DNA of 64,000 nucleotides from Sciscionella sediminilitoris (GTDB lineage Bacteria; Actinomycetota; Actinomycetes; Mycobacteriales; Pseudonocardiaceae), in NCBI RefSeq assembly GCF_000737195.2, contig NZ_JALM01000027.1, positions 1-64,000 of the forward strand. The letters run 5' to 3'. The notes beneath the pieces were generated by a model. That model searched no databases. It was not told the origin of the DNA and was given only the letters and a program-made list of their open reading frames with translations. The position numbers were made by a program, and so were the translations under genes. Of the stretch, positions 15,703 to 24,613 are shown in pieces. Numbering within the stretch: position 1 is the stretch's first letter; every line of letters begins with the position of its first letter.

Positions 15703-18700
15703 CCCCGGCCAGCCGAACCCAGTCGGTTCGGCCTCCGGCCCGTGTCGCCTCGGCGAACTCCTCCTCGCCGAGCCGATCCCGCACGGCCCGTTCGATCCTG
15801 GCCGCGTCCGGGCGGGATCGATCCGATATCCCGCACACCCCGGCGCTCGCCCCGAGCAACCGGGCGGCCTGCTCGTACTCTTCCTCGCGCAGCGCCAGGT
15901 CCGCGATCCCGACGAGTACCTGCGCGATCTGCGGTGCGTGGCCGCCATCGGATACCGCGCGGAAGGCCGCGATCCGGTGCTTCCGCGCCGTGTCCGGTTC
16001 CTCGGCGAGATAGCCGAGCAGATCCTGGGTCAGCACGTGGATGTTCTGTTCCGCCTCCGCGCCGAGCGTGACTCGCGCGATGTCGAGTTGTTCCCGCGCC
16101 TGCCCGGAATCACCGCACCAGCGCGCGAGTTCCGCTTTCGCCAGGGCCAGCTCGGCGAGCGCGTTCGGCCAGGCCACCCGTTCCGCATGCCGCTGCGCCT
16201 CGGCCATGGCTGCCGTGCTCGCTTCCTGATCCCCGGCAAGCCAGTACAGCTGGGCCTGCCGCGACCGCATCGATACGACATCCTCGACCGCACCGACCTC
16301 GGTGACCACCGCGATCGCCTGCTCGTAGTGCTCGCACGCAGCGGCGAACTCCCCGCGCATGGCGAGCCGATCGGCCAGCTCGGCCAGTGCGAACGAGGTT
16401 CCCCACCGGTCGCCGAGCGCGCTGAACTCGGTGCGGGCCTGCTCCAGGTATGTGTCCACATCGGATTCGTCCCGGCCGAGCACGATCCGCATCTTGCCGA
16501 GCTGGAGCCGGGAAAGGGCGCGCACCCATGGATCCTCGTGCTCGAGCAACGGTTCGAATGCGGACAGGAACGCGTCCGGACCGTGCAACAGGCGCTCCAG
16601 GGCGACCACGAGCACCACGGCCGGATGCGGGTTCCGGACTCGACTGCTGATCTCGAAAACCTGGCGGATCCAGTCCTGCGCCTGCTGCGCGTCGGCGCGC
16701 CCGGAGGTCAGGAATCCCGCGACGAACGCATAAACCGCGGCCCGGACCTCGCCGGGCAGCTCGGTCGCCGCCATGAGCAGCTCGCCGCCCTCGAGCTTGT
16801 GCCCGGCGAGCCACCAATACCAGCCGGAGGCCGCGGCCAGGCGCATCGCCGAGTGCGCTTCGCCCGCCCCGAGCGCGCCACGCATCGCCGAGACGATGTT
16901 GTGGTGCTCGATCTCGAGCGCGGCAAGCCATTCCAGCTGTCCGGCACGGCGAAGATGCGGTTCCGCAGTTTCGGCGAGTTCGGTGAAGTAGGCAAGATGC
17001 TTGCGGCGCAACAGATCCGACTCCCCCGATTCCGTGAGCCGCTGCGCGGCGTACTCCCTGACCATACCGAGCATCCGGTACCTCGGCGCCCGTTCCCCGG
17101 CGGATTGCACCAGGGATTTCTCGGTCAGCGTGGTCAAGGATTCGAGTGCATTCCCGCCACAGACCCGCTCGGCCGCTTCCAGGCTCACACCGCCGGAGAA
17201 CACCGAAAGCCTGCGCAGCACCAGCTGTTCGGCCTCGGTGAGCAGTTCCCAGCTCCAGTCGATCACCGCGCGCAGCGTCCGGTGCCGCGCCAATGCGGTG
17301 CGACTGCCACTGGTCAGCAGGCGGAACCGGTCATCGAGGCGATCGGCGAGCTGTTCCAGGGACATGGTGCGCAACCTGGCCGCAGCCAGTTCGATCGCCA
17401 GCGGAATCCCGTCCACCGCACGGCAAACGCGCGCGAGGGCCGAGAGGGTCGGCAGATCTGCGGTGAGGTCCCTGCGCACCGCACCCGCCCGGTCCCACAA
17501 CAGGCGGACCGCGGGCGAGCGCTCCAGTTCGCCGATGTCCGCATCTTGCCCCGGCAGGGCAAGCGGTTCCACCGGCCACAATCCCTCACCGGTGATGCCG
17601 AGCGGTTCCCTGCTCGTCGCCAGAATTCGCAGCCGTCGGCACTCGCCGAGCGCCCGCTGCGCGAACGCCGCCGCCGACTCGATCACATGCTCGCAGTTGT
17701 CCAGAATCAGCACCATCGCCCGCTCGCGGGCCGCGGCGATGAACCGATCCATCGGCTCCGCTCCCTTGGCCTCGCCGAGCAGCGAATCCCGTAGCCCGAG
17801 CGCACCGAGTGCCGACTGCGCCACGTCATCCGCCGCACCGATCCCCGCGAGCTCCACCAGCCAGGCTCCGTCCGGCAGATCACCGAGCAAGGTACGCGCG
17901 ATTTCGGTGGCCAGTCTGGTCTTTCCCGAACCACCCGGCCCGATCAGCGTGGTCAGCCGATGCTCCGCGAGGAACTCGCGAACCGCGGCGAGTTCGGTGT
18001 CCGCGCCGATGAAACTGGTCAGCTCCGCACGCAGATTCGTCCTCCGGCTGTCTTCCGGTGCACCGAGCTCACCTCGGAGCAGCGCGGTGTGCAGTGCGGA
18101 CAGCTCCGGAGACGGATCCACGCCGAGCGCATCGGCAAGGGCTTCCCGCGTGCGCTGGTACACCAGCAGCGCCTCGGTCCCCCGGCCCGCTGCGGCGAGT
18201 GCCCGCAGCAACGCACCGGCCAGCCGCTCCCGTAGCGGATGCGCGGCCACCAGATCGGTCAGTTCCCCGGCCAGTTCCGCGCCGTGCCCCAGACCGATCT
18301 CCGCGTCGAACCGGTCCTCCAGCGCGGTCAGCCGCAGCCCTTCCAGTCGCGCAGCGGCCGCGTCCAGCGCCGCACTGTCCGGCAACCCGACGTCCTGCAT
18401 GGCCGCACCACGCCACAGCGCAAGGGCCTCGCGCAACAGCTGAACCCGCCGCGGATCATCGTCATCGCGGGCCTGGGCCAGCAGCCGTTCGAACCACGCC
18501 GCGTCCACGGCATCGGGTTCCACCTCGAGCCGATAGCCGTCCGCCCGCCCCTCGACGGAACCGTCCGGCAACACCTTCCGCAGCCGGGAAACCAGACGTT
18601 GCAGCGCATTCGCCACATCGGCGGGCGGACGCTCACCCCAGATCCAGTCCACCAGCTTCCCCTTCGGGACCACGTGACCCGGTTCGAGCGCGAGGGCGAC

Positions 18701-18790
18701 AAGCAAGGCACGCAGCCGGGCACCCGGCACCTCGGTCAGGGCACCGTCGTCCGTACGAACCTCGAACGGTCCCAGGATCCCGATCTGCAC
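15680..18790 (-). CDS. Large SARP/AfsR-type activator (BTAD + NB-ARC + TPR)
   Basis: A regulator of about 1036 residues. The N-terminal OmpR-like winged helix (QIGILGPFEVR, with RLRALLVALAL and ALQRLVSRLRKVLP) is followed by the bacterial transcriptional activation domain (to about residue 240). An NB-ARC ATPase comes next, with P-loop GPGGSGKT at about 284-291 and Walker B LILDNCEH, and then a long TPR-like helical C-terminus. I prefer GTG 18790; an ATG at 18841 lies inside a palindromic operator. Such proteins activate secondary metabolism or stress genes on ligand or ATP binding. The target genes are not obvious here; the P450 and FAD monooxygenase neighbours are candidates. Confidence 0.85.
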   Translation of the reverse strand: MQIGILGPFEVRTDDGALTEVPGARLRALLVALALEPGHVVPKGKLVDWIWGERPPADVANALQRLVSRLRKVLPDGSVEGRADGYRLEVEPDAVDAAWFERLLAQARDDDDPRRVQLLREALALWRGAAMQDVGLPDSAALDAAAARLEGLRLTALEDRFDAEIGLGHGAELAGELTDLVAAHPLRERLAGALLRALAAAGRGTEALLVYQRTREALADALGVDPSPELSALHTALLRGELGAPEDSRRTNLRAELTSFIGADTELAAVREFLAEHRLTTLIGPGGSGKTRLATEIARTLLGDLPDGAWLVELAGIGAADDVAQSALGALGLRDSLLGEAKGAEPMDRFIAAARERAMVLILDNCEHVIESAAAFAQRALGECRRLRILATSREPLGITGEGLWPVEPLALPGQDADIGELERSPAVRLLWDRAGAVRRDLTADLPTLSALARVCRAVDGIPLAIELAAARLRTMSLEQLADRLDDRFRLLTSGSRTALARHRTLRAVIDWSWELLTEAEQLVLRRLSVFSGGVSLEAAERVCGGNALESLTTLTEKSLVQSAGERAPRYRMLGMVREYAAQRLTESGESDLLRRKHLAYFTELAETAEPHLRRAGQLEWLAALEIEHHNIVSAMRGALGAGEAHSAMRLAAASGWYWWLAGHKLEGGELLMAATELPGEVRAAVYAFVAGFLTSGRADAQQAQDWIRQVFEISSRVRNPHPAVVLVVALERLLHGPDAFLSAFEPLLEHEDPWVRALSRLQLGKMRIVLGRDESDVDTYLEQARTEFSALGDRWGTSFALAELADRLAMRGEFAAACEHYEQAIAVVTEVGAVEDVVSMRSRQAQLYWLAGDQEASTAAMAEAQRHAERVAWPNALAELALAKAELARWCGDSGQAREQLDIARVTLGAEAEQNIHVLTQDLLGYLAEEPDTARKHRIAAFRAVSDGGHAPQIAQVLVGIADLALREEEYEQAARLLGASAGVCGISDRSRPDAARIERAVRDRLGEEEFAEATRAGGRTDWVRLAGVTLGSSS

Positions 18791-18822
18791 CCGGTCGATT
18801 CTGGCACGAGTGGGCGCCGAAC

Positions 18823-18862
18823 AAACTTGCGTGTCACGCATATTTGCGTGACACGCAAGTTT
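18823..18862. promoter_or_regulatory. Double palindromic operator between SARP and TetR genes
   Basis: A perfect inverted repeat with 18-bp arms (AAACTTGCGTGTCACGCA and its complement) and a 4-bp centre. Each arm itself contains a 13-bp palindrome TGCGTG-N-CACGCA (18828-18840 and 18845-18857), so there are two adjacent operator sites 17 bp apart centre to centre. The second site overlaps a promoter for the TetR gene: TTGCGT at 18844-18849, 18 bp, TAGGCT at 18868-18873. The TetR ATG lies at the expected transcription start, so that mRNA is probably leaderless. Confidence 0.75.
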
Positions 18863-18879
18863 GAGCGTAGGCTGGGGTC

Positions 18880-19488
18880 ATGGGTTTGCGGGAGCGGAAG
18901 AAGGCGGCGACGCGGGCGGCGCTGAGCTGGGCGGCGATCAGGCTCGCCGTGGAGCACGGGCTGGACGCGGTGCGGGTGGAGCAGATCGCGGAGGCCGCGG
19001 ACGTCTCACCACGCACGTTCAACAACTACTTCTCCAGTAAGGCGGAGGCGATCGCGTCCCGTCACCTTGATCGCTGTCTGGGTATCGCGGAGGCGCTGCG
19101 TGCACGCCCAGCGGCGGAACCGCTCTGGGAGGCGATCGCGGCCTCGGCCCTGGCGCAGCTGGAGCCGGGCGCGGAGGTGGCCGAGCACCCGATCCCGGAC
19201 GCGGAGCGCTGGTCAGCCGGGCTGCGCATGATGGTGCGGGAACCCGCGCTGCACGCGGAGGTGCTGCGTGCGGGGGCCACAGCGGAGTCCGCGATCACCG
19301 CGGCCGTCGCGGCACGCACGGGCACGGATCCGGACCGGGAACTGTATCCGCATCTGGTCGCGGCGGCGGTGATCGCGGCGATGCACACCGCGATCACGCA
19401 CCACGTCCGCACGGATCCGCCGGTCCCCGTACCGGATCTGCTCACCGAGGCCCTTTCCCGCATCGCAGCGGGATTACCCCGACCCTGA
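18880..19488 (+). CDS. TetR-family transcriptional regulator
   Basis: A 202-residue TetR repressor with helix-turn-helix near residues 28-60 (VRVEQIAEAADVSPRTFNNYFSSK), the typical form of the actinobacterial group regulating oxygenases and efflux pumps. The tandem operators lie 18 bp upstream of its start. It is followed 30 bp later by an FAD monooxygenase gene on the same strand, which it most likely controls together with itself, and perhaps with the divergent SARP gene. Confidence 0.87.
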   Translation: MGLRERKKAATRAALSWAAIRLAVEHGLDAVRVEQIAEAADVSPRTFNNYFSSKAEAIASRHLDRCLGIAEALRARPAAEPLWEAIAASALAQLEPGAEVAEHPIPDAERWSAGLRMMVREPALHAEVLRAGATAESAITAAVAARTGTDPDRELYPHLVAAAVIAAMHTAITHHVRTDPPVPVPDLLTEALSRIAAGLPRP

Positions 19489-19518
19489 CCGTCCATTGTG
19501 AACAAAAGGAGCACGCGA

Positions 19519-20973
19519 ATGTTCGACGTGGTGATCGCGGGCGCGGGCCCGAACGGTCTGATGCTCGCCTGCGAGCTCGCCCTTTCCGGGGTCCGCCCGG
19601 TGGTTCTCGAGCGACTGGCCGAACCCGACGACAAGCAGCGGGCGAACGGTCTTGTCGGCCAGGTGATCCGGATGCTGGACCGCCGCGGGCTCTACGAGCG
19701 GCTGACCGAACCGGGAGCCACCCCGGAACCGGCGGCCCGCTACATGTTCGGCGCTTTCCCGCTCGAATTGGCGGATCTGCCGGAGAATTCGCTCTCCACG
19801 CTGCTGGTCCCGCAGCGCAGGGTCGAACGAATGCTCGCCGAACGCGCGGCCGAGCTCGGTGTGCGGGTGCTCCGGGACCACGAGGTGACCGGGCTGAAGC
19901 AGGGCACCGATTCGGTCCTGGTGGAACTGCGGGACCGGGAACCGATCGAGGCCGCGTATCTGGTCGGAGCCGATGGCGGGCACAGCACGGTGCGCAAGCT
20001 GAGCGGGATCGAATTCCCCGGAGTCACCGCGGACGATTCGGTGTCCTACAGCGGTCATGTGCACGTGGCCGCCGAGTACATCGGCGCGAACAACGAGCTG
20101 GTGGTGCCCGGATTCGGTACCGTGCCGCCGTTTCGGCACCTGCGCACCGAGCACGGGATGATCACCTGGGCCCCGTCCCTCGATGGCAAGTCGATGCTCA
20201 ACACGATGGAATGGGGCCTGCCCGCCGAGGGCGAGGCGAGCCTGGCCGAGTTGCGCGCGAGCGTGTCCCGGGTACTCGGCGCGGAACTGCCGCTCGAACC
20301 GCCGACCGGACCGGAACCGCATCTGCTGCGGCGGTTGTTCGGCGGCAACACCAGGATCGCGCAGCGGTACCGCGCGGGGCGGGTGCTCCTGCTCGGCGAC
20401 GCGGCACACGTGCACTCCGCGATCGGTGGCCCCGGGCTGAACCTCGGCCTGCAGGACGCGCTGAACCTCGGCTGGAAACTGGCCGCGCAGCTGCACGGCA
20501 CCGCACCGGCCGGGCTGCTGGACACCTACGAGAGCGAGCGCGCCCCGGCGGCGCGGCGGGTCGCGATGCACACCCAGGCGCAGGCGCTGCTGATCCGGCC
20601 GGGCGCCGATGTGACCGCGCTGCGCGAGCTCTTCGGGGAGCTGCTCGCCGAACCGGTGAACCGCGGTCACCTCGCCGATCTACTCTCCGGTGCGGACATC
20701 GGCTACGACATGGGCCCGGCGAGCGGACCACTCGTCGGGCGGTTGGCACCGGACCTGCCCGGGTTGCGCGAGCTGACCCGCACCGGACGGCCGCTGCTGC
20801 TGGATCCGAGCGGGAAACTCGATATGGGCCCTTGGTCCGCACTGGTCGACACGGCGACCGTGGCCGGACTGGACACCGCACTGCTGCTGCGCCCGGACGG
20901 ATACGTGGCCTGGCAGGGCGACACCGCCGAGGGGCTGCGCGAAGCCCTCGGTACCTGGTTCGTCACGGGCTGA
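19519..20973 (+). CDS. FAD-dependent monooxygenase (rifampicin monooxygenase-like)
   Basis: A 484-residue class A flavin monooxygenase. The start FDVVIAGAGPNGLMLACELA contains the FAD fingerprint, GADGGHSTVRKLSGIEF is the DG motif, and LLLGDAAHVHSAIGGPGLN is the GD motif. The C-terminal region ending LLLRPDGYVAWQG is typical of the group that contains aklavinone-type hydroxylases and the rifampicin monooxygenase Rox. The ATG at 19519 is preceded by AAAGGAG at ideal distance. It sits in an operon-like arrangement behind a TetR gene, suggesting induction by an aromatic or antibiotic ligand. The exact substrate is inferred only at family level. Confidence 0.85.
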   Translation: MFDVVIAGAGPNGLMLACELALSGVRPVVLERLAEPDDKQRANGLVGQVIRMLDRRGLYERLTEPGATPEPAARYMFGAFPLELADLPENSLSTLLVPQRRVERMLAERAAELGVRVLRDHEVTGLKQGTDSVLVELRDREPIEAAYLVGADGGHSTVRKLSGIEFPGVTADDSVSYSGHVHVAAEYIGANNELVVPGFGTVPPFRHLRTEHGMITWAPSLDGKSMLNTMEWGLPAEGEASLAELRASVSRVLGAELPLEPPTGPEPHLLRRLFGGNTRIAQRYRAGRVLLLGDAAHVHSAIGGPGLNLGLQDALNLGWKLAAQLHGTAPAGLLDTYESERAPAARRVAMHTQAQALLIRPGADVTALRELFGELLAEPVNRGHLADLLSGADIGYDMGPASGPLVGRLAPDLPGLRELTRTGRPLLLDPSGKLDMGPWSALVDTATVAGLDTALLLRPDGYVAWQGDTAEGLREALGTWFVTG

Positions 20974-21065
20974 GTTTCTGGGCGAATCGCCACCACCTCG
21001 ACAGGCGTCCATTTACGATACAGGCGACACTAGGGTCAAAGCGGACACAGAGCGAGGGAGGGCAC

Positions 21066-21434
21066 GTGGTTCACCAGGGCAAGGAGTTCGGCGTCGACCT
21101 GTATGAGCTGGAGACGGTGGCGAAGAGCCATTTCCCCACCGTCTCCAGCGTCTACGGGGACGCGAAGAGCAACTGCGATCGCGCGCACACCGGGACGGAC
21201 TCGGCGATGCGGCGATCGGAGGAGTTCGGTGGCGGCAGCCTCGGCCCGGTACACAAGGCGTACAGCGATCTGCACGAACTCACGGTCGGCCTGCTCAAGG
21301 AAACCCAGACCAACCTGGACGACACCGCGTCCGAACTGGACAAGGCGACCAAGCTCTACGCCGAGCAGGACCAGGGGGCCGCCAACGAGCTGCACAGGCT
21401 CGAAGAGACCCGCGGCAAGCCGAAACCGGAGTGA
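21066..21434 (+). CDS. Small helical type VII secretion-like protein (WXG100-like, no WxG)
   Basis: A 122-residue, largely alpha-helical, charged protein without signal peptide. It has the size and helical pattern of WXG100/ESX partner proteins but lacks the central WxG turn; the expected turn region is GGGSLGPVHKAYSDL. AGGGAGG at 21055-21062 supports the GTG start. It is the first gene of a four-gene unit; the next gene, 4 bp downstream, has a WNG turn, so the two may form a heterodimer as EsxA/EsxB-type pairs do. The assignment is inference from shape and neighbours. Confidence 0.6.
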   Translation: MVHQGKEFGVDLYELETVAKSHFPTVSSVYGDAKSNCDRAHTGTDSAMRRSEEFGGGSLGPVHKAYSDLHELTVGLLKETQTNLDDTASELDKATKLYAEQDQGAANELHRLEETRGKPKPE

Positions 21435-21438
21435 ACCG

Positions 21439-22365
21439 ATGAGCTACGACGAGCTGGCGCAGCACGCCCAGGACATCCAGAAAAAGGCCGTCGAGAAGGA
21501 AGGGATGGATCAGGCCAAGGTCAACGCGCAGGCGACCGGCGGATACGGCGCGCCGATGCCGGTCGACTACGACAAGATCGACCAGAAGTACGCCTTCGTC
21601 ACGAAGATGTTCGAGCCGTACACCGACCTGCCCGACCCGGCCAGCTTCGACCCGCTGATCGAGGACCTGCGCAAGGCCATGGGCGATCTGTCCACCGGTC
21701 AACAGGCCAGCAACAACGAGCTCGCCAAGGACGTCACCTTCGCCAATCCCAAACTGAGCAAGATGACCACCGCGGGCTCCTACCTGGAAGGCTGGAACGG
21801 CGCGGCCGCGATGTCGTTCAAGGAGAACTTCATCGACACCTTCCCGCCGCTGGCCAACAACCAGTTCACCTTGCTCTCCACCCTGAAGGGCGCCCTCGAA
21901 GCGCACCAGGAGACCTGGCGCAGGGCGCGCGCGGACATCGACAAGATCGCGCACACCACCAAGGACGCGCTGGACAACGCGGGCGGGTGCGGGAAGAACG
22001 AGTGGGGTTTCGCGCTTTCCGTGGTCTCCGCGGTGGTCGCCATCGCGAGCATCCCGGTCTCCGGACCGGCCGGCGCCATTGTCATCTCGGCGGTCGGTGC
22101 CGCCGCGTCGACAGGAAGTGCCGCCAAGGCCGGTATCGAGGCCAGCGGTGACTCGGCCGAGGAGATCACCAAGTCCATGAAGGAAGCGATCGAGAAGCTC
22201 ACCGAGGACATCAAGAAGAACGAGAAGCAGATCAAAGAAGCGTTGGACGGGATCACCAGCGCGGTATCCGGTAACAAGGCACTGTTCGTCGCCAACCGCC
22301 CCAAGCTCGCCGGGATGGACGACGGCCAGCTCACCGGCGACAGCGGCATGGGCCGAGCGAACTAG
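21439..22365 (+). CDS. WXG100-like protein with hydrophobic C-terminal segment (possible type VII substrate)
   Basis: A 308-residue protein. Residues about 70-180 form a helical hairpin with a WNG turn at 119-121 (YLEGWNGAAAMSF), the hallmark of type VII secretion substrates. A long hydrophobic, glycine/alanine-rich stretch follows (about 190-230, FALSVVSAVVAIASIPVSG and AGAIVISAVGAA), then a Lys/Glu-rich coiled-coil (about 240-275). This resembles secreted WXG proteins that carry a membrane-active or effector tail, but no toxin domain is recognisable. It is transcribed with the flanking small genes. Confidence 0.6.
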   Translation: MSYDELAQHAQDIQKKAVEKEGMDQAKVNAQATGGYGAPMPVDYDKIDQKYAFVTKMFEPYTDLPDPASFDPLIEDLRKAMGDLSTGQQASNNELAKDVTFANPKLSKMTTAGSYLEGWNGAAAMSFKENFIDTFPPLANNQFTLLSTLKGALEAHQETWRRARADIDKIAHTTKDALDNAGGCGKNEWGFALSVVSAVVAIASIPVSGPAGAIVISAVGAAASTGSAAKAGIEASGDSAEEITKSMKEAIEKLTEDIKKNEKQIKEALDGITSAVSGNKALFVANRPKLAGMDDGQLTGDSGMGRAN

Positions 22366-22377
22366 GAGGCACGAGCC

Positions 22378-22866
22378 ATGGTGGATCTGGCCGAACGGCT
22401 GGACAACATCCGGGTGCACGCGCGGGCGCCCGGTACCGAGATCGAGGCGGAACTGCGGGACCGCCGCACGGTCAAGCTGACCTTCGGGGAAAGCATCTAC
22501 GACTTCATCAGCGAGTCGGCGCTGGAGAGCGCGCTCGTCGGGATCGCGCGCATGCTGTGGACCGGATGGCAGCGCCAGTACCAGATGGCGATCGATGAGA
22601 CGGACCTCAACATCGACGCGAACGACCGGCACGACCTCAATTTCTTCGCCGAGCGCGACGAAATCGAGAGCACCGGGACCTCCAGCGACGAGCGAATCAG
22701 TATCTCCGCGGTCGGCATGCAGAACTTCTCGGTTCGGATCAAACCCGGTACGGTGCGCGAGATCTCCGAGGACGAGTTCAGCGCCGGCACAACGGAGGCC
22801 GCCACCAGACTGGTCCAGGATTACCAGGACAAGGTGGACGAGCTGAAGAAACGGTATTTCGGATGA
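22378..22866 (+). CDS. Uncharacterised soluble protein of the type VII-like module
   Basis: A 162-residue soluble protein, preceded by AGGAGG. It has an alpha/beta N-terminal half, an acidic middle (TDLNIDANDRHDLN) and a charged helical C-terminus (LVQDYQDKVDELKKRYFG). It shows weak resemblance in size and pattern to ESX-associated EspH/DUF2694 or YbaB-like proteins, but I cannot assign it. Its stop codon overlaps the start of the next gene (ATGA at 22863-22866). A chaperone or immunity-like role for the neighbouring WXG protein is possible but unproven. Confidence 0.55.
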   Translation: MVDLAERLDNIRVHARAPGTEIEAELRDRRTVKLTFGESIYDFISESALESALVGIARMLWTGWQRQYQMAIDETDLNIDANDRHDLNFFAERDEIESTGTSSDERISISAVGMQNFSVRIKPGTVREISEDEFSAGTTEAATRLVQDYQDKVDELKKRYFG

Positions 22867-23714
22867 GCAATCGCAAGCCGCTGCTCATAGGCGCGGTCGT
22901 CGTTGTCGTGGTCGCCGTGGCCGCCGTGGTCACCGTCGTGCTGGTGAACCAGAACAGCACCCCGGTCGCGCAACCCTGCGACATCCCGCAATCGGTCCGC
23001 GAGCAACCCGCATCCGCCAAGACCGCGCCGAGCGGCGGCGGTGTCGAGGTCGTGGACTCGGGATTCTCCCAGGTGCCGGAAATAACCATGGGAGCCGTGC
23101 TGCGTAACACCAGCGATCGCATCGCCTACCGCACCAAGGTCGCGTTCCGGCCGGTCATCTCCATCAATGGCGCTGCGCCCAAGCCGCTGGGGAACTCCCT
23201 GATGACCACGGAGATTCCGGTGCTGCAACCCGGCGAACAGATCGGTATCGGCCGGGTATTCGGTAGCAACACGACCTGGCACCTCACCAAGGTCGACATC
23301 GACCTGCAGAACACCACATGGCTGGCGAAGGGCGCGCTCGGCCGGTTCGCCCAGGCCAAGGACACCGTCACCGACTTCACCAGGGCCGGGGCCAGCCCAC
23401 CCAACGATGTCGTGCACTACACCGAGAAATCGGCCAGCTGCCGTCCGCTCGCCAATCGGCACAGCGCCGTGGTGTACCGCGACGCGAGCGGAAAAATCAT
23501 CGGCGGTGACTTCGCCGCCCCCGATGGCAAGGGCAATGCGGGCGCGGGAAACCTGAAACCGGTGTCCAGCCCATCCTGCACACCGGGAGAACGCGACACC
23601 TGGATCGTCCCGTTCACCGAAATTCCGAAGGCGGCCGATAAACAGCGCACCGAGGTCTCTTCCTACTGCGATCTGAACGCACCGGAAAAGGACATCAACG
23701 AGCAGTTCGGTTAA
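22863..23714 (+). CDS. Single-pass membrane protein with large extracytoplasmic domain
   Basis: A 283-residue protein: a short basic start (SNRKP), one membrane helix (about 6-29, LLIGAVVVVVVAVAAVVTVV), then about 250 residues outside. The outer part contains four cysteines (PCDIP, SCRPL, SCTPG, YCDLN) that could form two disulfides and a beta-rich pattern (EITMGAVLRNTSDRIAYRT) like an immunoglobulin-type domain. It overlaps the previous gene and is the last of the four-gene module. I do not recognise the family. Confidence 0.65.
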   Translation: MSNRKPLLIGAVVVVVVAVAAVVTVVLVNQNSTPVAQPCDIPQSVREQPASAKTAPSGGGVEVVDSGFSQVPEITMGAVLRNTSDRIAYRTKVAFRPVISINGAAPKPLGNSLMTTEIPVLQPGEQIGIGRVFGSNTTWHLTKVDIDLQNTTWLAKGALGRFAQAKDTVTDFTRAGASPPNDVVHYTEKSASCRPLANRHSAVVYRDASGKIIGGDFAAPDGKGNAGAGNLKPVSSPSCTPGERDTWIVPFTEIPKAADKQRTEVSSYCDLNAPEKDINEQFG

Positions 23715-23727
23715 TAAGACACCGCAG

Positions 23728-24546
23728 TCAAGCGGCTTCGCTTTCCCGCAGCGTCGCGGTGGCGATGTCGAGGAAATCGCGCAGCAGCTTGTCTCGCCGT
23801 TCCACGTGGACGGCGAGACAGGTTTCCACGGCCGGGGCATCGGTGACCGGCAGGCTGACCAGATCGCTGCGGGAGTAGGACTCCGCGAGGCTGCGCGGAA
23901 TCAGTGCGATGCCCTGACCGGCGGCGATCAGCTCGAACTTCTCCTCGAGCGTGGCCGTCCGCCGCCGGGGCGCGTCGAGTTGCGGTGCACTGTCGAGATC
24001 CGCGGTGACCAAGGTCCGGCGGCTCGCCAGCGGATGGGTCACCGGCATGCACGCCACGCGCCGTTCGTGCCCGATCGGAATGGTGCGCAGATCCGAATCG
24101 TCGAAGGGCCGCCGCAGATAACCGACCTGGGCCCGGCAGTCCCGCAAGGGTTTGTCCTGCTCCCACCAGCGCGTGGGAATCACATCGGTTTCCACACCCG
24201 GATGCTGCGCGGAGAACGCCCGGATCGCCTCGGAAACCCGCAGTCCGGGCGAGAACGCGATCACCAGTCGTTGCACGCCCTGTTCGAGATCGTGCACCCG
24301 CCGCACGGCCGCGTCCACCGTCGCGAGAATTCCGTGCGCCTCCTGATAGAGCTGTTGCCCGGCCGCGGTCAGTTCCACGCTGCGAGTGGTGCGTTCGAGC
24401 AGCGCGCAGGACATTTCCTGTTCGAACGCGCGGATCTGCCTGCTCAGCACCGGCTGCGCGATGTAGAGCTGTTCCGCGGCCCTGCCGAAATGCCGCTGCT
24501 CGGCGACCGCGAGGAAATAGCGCAGTTTGCGCAGGTCAAGATCCAT
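23728..24546 (-). CDS. LysR-family transcriptional regulator
   Basis: A 272-residue LysR regulator. The N-terminal winged helix-turn-helix (MDLDLRKLRYFLAVAEQRHFGRAA, with AQPVLSRQIRAFEQ) is followed by the effector-binding domain (from about 90). It is divergent from the NmrA-like gene, 67 bp apart, the usual layout for a LysR activator and its target. The effector is unknown. It is convergent with the type VII-like module (13 bp apart). Confidence 0.88.
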   Translation of the reverse strand: MDLDLRKLRYFLAVAEQRHFGRAAEQLYIAQPVLSRQIRAFEQEMSCALLERTTRSVELTAAGQQLYQEAHGILATVDAAVRRVHDLEQGVQRLVIAFSPGLRVSEAIRAFSAQHPGVETDVIPTRWWEQDKPLRDCRAQVGYLRRPFDDSDLRTIPIGHERRVACMPVTHPLASRRTLVTADLDSAPQLDAPRRRTATLEEKFELIAAGQGIALIPRSLAESYSRSDLVSLPVTDAPAVETCLAVHVERRDKLLRDFLDIATATLRESEAA

Positions 24547-24613
24547 GCCTTCAGGGTATCAATCCGCGCAAAGAGTATTGGACCTCGCGAAAAGCCGCCC
24601 CGAGACTGGGATC

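Noticed and set aside
15938-17794. A 618-residue open frame opposite the SARP gene
   Set aside because: It is a shadow of the SARP gene in high-GC DNA; its residues are dominated by Arg/Gly/Gln/Pro, with no domain and no ribosome site.
18791-18841. ATG 18841 as the SARP start
   Set aside because: It would sit in the centre of a perfect operator palindrome, lacks a ribosome site and adds residues unlike the family.
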